Source: Galerina marginata
Taxonomy: Eukaryota > Basidiomycota > Agaricomycetes > Agaricales > Galerinaceae
Direction: 5' to 3'
Assembly (NCBI GenBank): GCA_023014335.1
Contig: JAECYW010000040.1
Location: 62,001 to 126,000, forward strand
DNA length: 64,000 bases
Positions 59,825-64,000 of the stretch are shown piece by piece (position 1 is the stretch's first letter; each line of letters opens with the position of its first letter). The notes beneath the pieces are model-generated. The model saw nothing but the letters and a program-made list of their open reading frames with translations, did not search any database and was not told where the DNA came from. The translations under genes and the position numbers were made by a program.

Positions 59825-62800
59825 CTAGGATGCACGGGGTTCTTTGCTGGCACCGAATTTTAAGCACATTTGCTCGTCTAACGCCTGGTTGATCTGGTTT
59901 GCAAGCCTGCGAGCATGCATGATGTCTTGAACGTCGATCTGGGATGTACCAGTATCAGCAACAACAGCATAAGCTCTCTGAAGTGCATCGAGCTGGGCCG
60001 ATGACGACCTCTTGTGTTCAAGGGGTGAAGTCTGATTTCTCCGCAAAGGTTGTGCATGGGAAAGCTCGCGAGAGGCGAACGTTGATGGTTCTGGGGCAGT
60101 TTGAGAGCGATGCCGAGGTCTAGTTCGCAGCGGGTATTCGCCTAGAGAAGGGCTAAGAATGTCCTGGTCCTCGGAGTTGTATTGTTCTAGTGAAAATAAG
60201 TAAGTGGCTGCAAGAGTTCGCACAGGGAGAACAACAATACCTGTCAATTGCCCCTGGTCCGGGTTGTCAGCATCAATGCCTGGATTTTCTTCACTGTCTG
60301 GGATAATACAATCTACTGGAGTTGTCAAAAAGGGATTGATGAGCAATCATTAACACCCTTACCTGAACTATCTTGCAGCTCCGCTTGCACATACTTCAAG
60401 TCTTCGGCAGAAACACCCTGTTCCCAGGAATCGTAGTCATCGTCGTCCGAGGACAGCTTGTTTCCAACTTTTCCAGTCACAGGAGGTTGGTGACGCGCGC
60501 TCGGAAGTTGAAGCTTTCTCAGATCGCTCCCAAGCCAGGACGGTGTTTCGTTAGCATCGCGGCTTGGTTGACTTGTAGACCTGGGTAGAAATGCCGCTTG
60601 GGAAGGTGCTCGCGTAACAGGTTCGGATACTGAGGCTGTCAAACCAGAAGGTCGGTTGGAACTGACGGAAAGGTCAAGTTTTTCAGTTTTCTCCTTCCCC
60701 GCCTGGGGCTTGGAATACAGGTGTTTATTTGTCCTAGACCTTTTTGGTGGCCGAGGAACTGCATGAAGAACGATCAATTACAACAATGCAAACACGAAAA
60801 GGATCTACACACGCTCAGACCCAGCAGAACGCTTTTTAGGCTTAGAAGCAGAGAAGCCGTGGACCTTCAATGACCCGTCGTCTGATTCATGGATGGAACC
60901 CGGACTTCCCAAGTCATAGTTACTCGCACAACTATGCGGGGCCGCAAGTGGTGTGGCTGGAGTTGTGTCTCTCGCACTGAGTCGAGTAGATCGACTCTTG
61001 CCTATAGGAGTGACTGCGCCATCAGAATTTGAGCTTTCAGCATAGTTGTGAGTTAGAACATAAATAGGCTGGTCGTCATGAACAAACGAGATGTCAAAGT
61101 TTTGGTCGACGTCTCCAGAAATTGTTTCTTCAAAGGGCTGGGAATCTGGAATAGTGTAACTACGCTGAAATGGACAAGGAATGAGTGGAGTTAACACACA
61201 GAACGAGATGGAACTCCTACCAAGCTTTCAGACCCAGAATCTAATGATATTCCTTCGGCCATACTACCATCAGTGATGTCGGCCCAGGCCTTGAGGCACT
61301 GTTGAATGAGGGGAGGATAATCGCCCTTGGGAATGTCTGGTCTTATGTGATAAGTGGCATGCCAGAACTTGTGAAATGCAAGAGGGCCTTCCCCGCGGAT
61401 GCGGACGAATACGGACTGTATGAATTTCGCGACTGATTTGAGGATATCCATAGACGGCTCGATCTTGGCCAGAAGTTCCAGAGAAGGCTTATAAAGTATA
61501 TCGACCTGCATTAACGATGATCAGCGCTGAATCGCCAGCATTAAAATGAAAGTGAGACTTGCGAGTTCCTTGTCTTCATGATCGTCGAGCTCTTTCCTCT
61601 CATCGGCGATCCAGCAGGAAAGGCTTTTCTGGAGTTGAGAGAGAAGCTGAACGACTTCCAGCCCTTCCATCGTCGATATTAACTTTCCGATCAAGCGAAG
61701 AGTATCGAGTGCGTATGCCTTTTTCTCCACAGTGGCACCGTAGGCAGAAAAAATATTTTCGTCGATTAGGCCAATTAGTTCTTCGTTTGGTTGAAAGTAT
61801 GGGGGAGTTGTCGACTGAAGAAGCAGCCAATGCAAAATTCGTGACGATTGCTTCAGTCTGCATTTACATTTAGAAAAGCGGTCATTTCAATCAATCAGAC
61901 TCACGAGGCCAATTTTTCCACCTTAAGGAAGCTGAAAAACTGGGATATAACGTCGTTCGGCGTCCGCGAGGCTTTGATCCCGCCATCAAGTGCCCGTTTG
62001 AAAATCCTTATCCATGTTTCCAACTCTGAGGACGATATTTCCCACACGCTAGTACGCAATGAGTTAGCAAGCTGTTTGTGAGAGAAACATAAAATTTACC
62101 CAAATGGCATCACAAGGAATTGCAGGAGATCATCCCAGTTTTCGTCCACCTTCACCAAAGGCCCGTGTTCAGCCAAGACAAGCCAAAGCTGCTTTGTCAC
62201 CTCCGCCTCTTCTTGGCTTTCGCTCCTACGGTGAAGGACGTGAAGCAGAGTCGGAATGCCCACAGATATCAGATCCCCGCAAAGCTGGCTCCAAAGCTCC
62301 CTGACGTGTTCATCTGACAGTGTAAACTGTTTCTGCAGCAAAGACGCCAAAATTATCTCTGCTGGAGAAGAAAGCCATGTTGTAGTAAAAACATTCTTCA
62401 TGACGGCCCAAAGTTTCCCAATAAAAGCGAGGTAACGTCTGTGCATCTCGGAAGTGTCCAGAGGGATCGAGAGGGTATTGACAATTGACGCAATCTTGCA
62501 TGCAAAAGAAGAGGAAGCTGAAAGGTGCCGTTCTCCAGGCGCCACACTCCCGTGAACGAGTAATAATGCTTGCCACACTTGAAAAAGTCTGGGCTAATGA
62601 GAATCTGGTTGGCATCAGTGCGACAGGGCAATTTCAGATAAAACTTGCCGGAAAATCTTGACTCGAAAGCAGGTCCCATTGAGCAACCATAAGCCATAGC
62701 TTAGATAGCTTATCCCAGTGTCGGATTACTTCCTTTTCCGATAACGGTGGAAGCTGTTCGACAGATTTCTTCACTGCCAGCACATTAATCTCTCTTGTGG

Positions 62801-64000
62801 TTTGCGAAAGAAGGGTCCCATCGATTAGATTCTGGGAAAACGATTCTTGATCACCATCGATGTCCCTGGCGGTAAAAGGTGCTCCGATGGCAACCGTCAG
62901 GCGAGACAAGGTCGCCACACCTTCGTTTCTCGATGTGGAATCCCCCGTTTCAACAAATTTAGTTATTAAATCAATAGCTCTAGAGACGTCTGGCTCTGAG
63001 CGGCCCCTTTCCACAGCAGAATTATCTGCACCAAGCAAAGAACCGAGGAGGTTCAGGCTGCGTCCGCCACGCAGGTCTTCACACACAAGACGATATGCGC
63101 ATTCCCGAACACTGGGTTTGCCGCTAGTATTAACCCGGTCGAGGCTCATTGGGACGCGGGAGAATGCCCAGAATAGGATCTTCCAAATTTCGGGTTGTGT
63201 ATCACGGACCGTGCCCTGTTTATGCCGAGCAAATTCTTGAAGAATAGCGACGACGAACTTGACAGACCTGGAATTTGTGAAAAAGAAATGATCTAGAAGG
63301 ACCAGGAAACATGAGGTAGTTGCTAATGCAAACGAAGGGCCTAGCCTTCGCCATTGAGGAAGGTCCGCCAACGCGGCTTTGAAAGAGGACAGCAAGCTAT
63401 TCTCGGGGCCAGAACATTTCTTCTGCGACTGAGTTTCGACGAATGTCTGGACAAACTTGGAGGCTTGTTCTTGGGGAAACTGATCCTTGGAAGCCAGGTT
63501 CAATTTCGCTGAAGTAAATGCGCTCAATGCCAAAGAAGCGTGCAATTGGACCTCTGGGGATCCAGAGTCAAGATTGTCGAGTACAAGGGGTAGGAGTTCA
63601 ATAAACGAGACGCTAAGTTTTGGGCGAGTTTCTAAGATACAGTGGATAGCCTGCATATGAAAGCTCAGTTGGAGATAGCTCACCACATGAGGTATGAGAT
63701 TCACCTTGAAAGCATCAAGTTTTCCGATATAGCCGCCCACCTGATGGGAGATAGAATTTCGAAGAGCCGATATAATATCAACCTTCAACGAGGCCAAGAT
63801 CGACATAGGCAACTGCTGTACTTTCAGGGTCCATAGAGCGATAGCCGAGGATTTAGTTAAGCCCAACGTAGGTGGGGTGGTGGTCGCGCAAAGCGAGGCA
63901 ACGTCACGCAGAAGGAAGGTTAGTTGATTATCTGAAAGGGAAGTTCAGCAGGGAAATTAATGCATAACATTCGTCGTACCTGTAAAATTAGAATACAGGG
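59825..64000 (-). CDS. Second Rif1-like HEAT-repeat protein, 5' end beyond window
   Basis: Paralogue of the RIF1 at 47.4 kb. The minus-strand text LTKSSAIALWTLKVQQLPMS and LQLSFHMQAIHCILETRPK parallels ARKTCALAIWLIQVQRLPEP in RIF1, followed by HASLALSAFTSAKLNLA (parallel to ACHALGGFA). Later KSVAKFIQSVFVRIRGEGPL with FHKFWHATYHIRPDIPKGDY and LIQQCLKAWADI matches RIF1's VLENILASVFTKRTLPSAIE, YWNLTYSRIPPSDQGWSD and IIECLKAVGIL. The C-terminal part is disordered and acidic/Ser-rich (SSDDDDYDSWEQGVSAEDLK), with TAG at 59825-59827. The largest exon covers about 63,930-62,640; at least eight smaller exons follow. No SILK or RVxF motif is seen in the visible part, but the N-terminus is off the window. 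Exons keep good frames, so it looks functional. Confidence 0.85.

Overview
The window comes from a filamentous basidiomycete, most likely an Agaricomycete (mushroom-forming fungus). Genes are cut by many introns of about 50-70 bases with CTAAC-type branch sites. The gene families are fungal: Zn2Cys6 regulators, F-BAR/C1/SH3 Bzz1, Kre9-like Ser/Thr-rich wall proteins, a DUF6593-like protein, a double-psi beta-barrel secreted protein and a Cfs1-type cyclopropane synthase. I saw no rRNA, tRNA, CRISPR or viral genes. All gene models were spliced by eye from donor and acceptor sites plus remembered family motifs; no alignment was run.

Layout: 0.6-8.2 kb holds two tandem paralogous Zn2Cys6 transcription factors (+). 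8.4-9.8 kb is a Caf1/Pop2 deadenylase (+) whose catalytic histidine reads as glutamine. 9.8-12.6 kb contains unresolved minus-strand reading frames. 12.6-17.3 kb is a BZZ1 homologue (-) broken by a 1.48-kb non-autonomous DNA transposon and by a frameshift in its last SH3 domain. 17.3-20.2 kb has nothing I recognise. 20.2-20.9 kb is a secreted double-psi beta-barrel gene (+) with a reading-frame conflict near its signal peptide. 22.8-25.5 kb is repeat-rich: two diverged direct repeats flank a tandem array in which each 190-base unit carries its own complete intron.

25.8-29.8 kb holds a divergent pair, an RPAP3-type TPR cochaperone (-) and a Hua1-like zinc-finger protein (+), with 164 bases between start codons. 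30.8-31.8 kb is a DUF6593-like gene (-). 31.8-37 kb is mostly unassigned. 37-40 kb holds two Kre9/Knh1-type paralogues (+), one short and secreted, one with a Ser/Thr stalk and GPI signal. 41-44 kb holds an 836-base MITE with a perfect 8-base target duplication next to the 3' end of a cyclopropane-fatty-acid-synthase gene (-). A 148-base foldback element lies at 45.3 kb. 46.1-46.9 kb is an EMC8/9 subunit (+).

47.4-64 kb is a RIF1 locus: a full RIF1 (+) with PP1-docking motifs and two ACGCGT boxes upstream, then an ABCC transporter (-), then a second divergent RIF1-like gene (-) that runs off the window. Two themes cut across genes. First, microexons of 13-15 nt encode the core of conserved motifs (zinc cluster, ABC signature, ABC D-loop). 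Second, five introns appear to use GC-AG borders.
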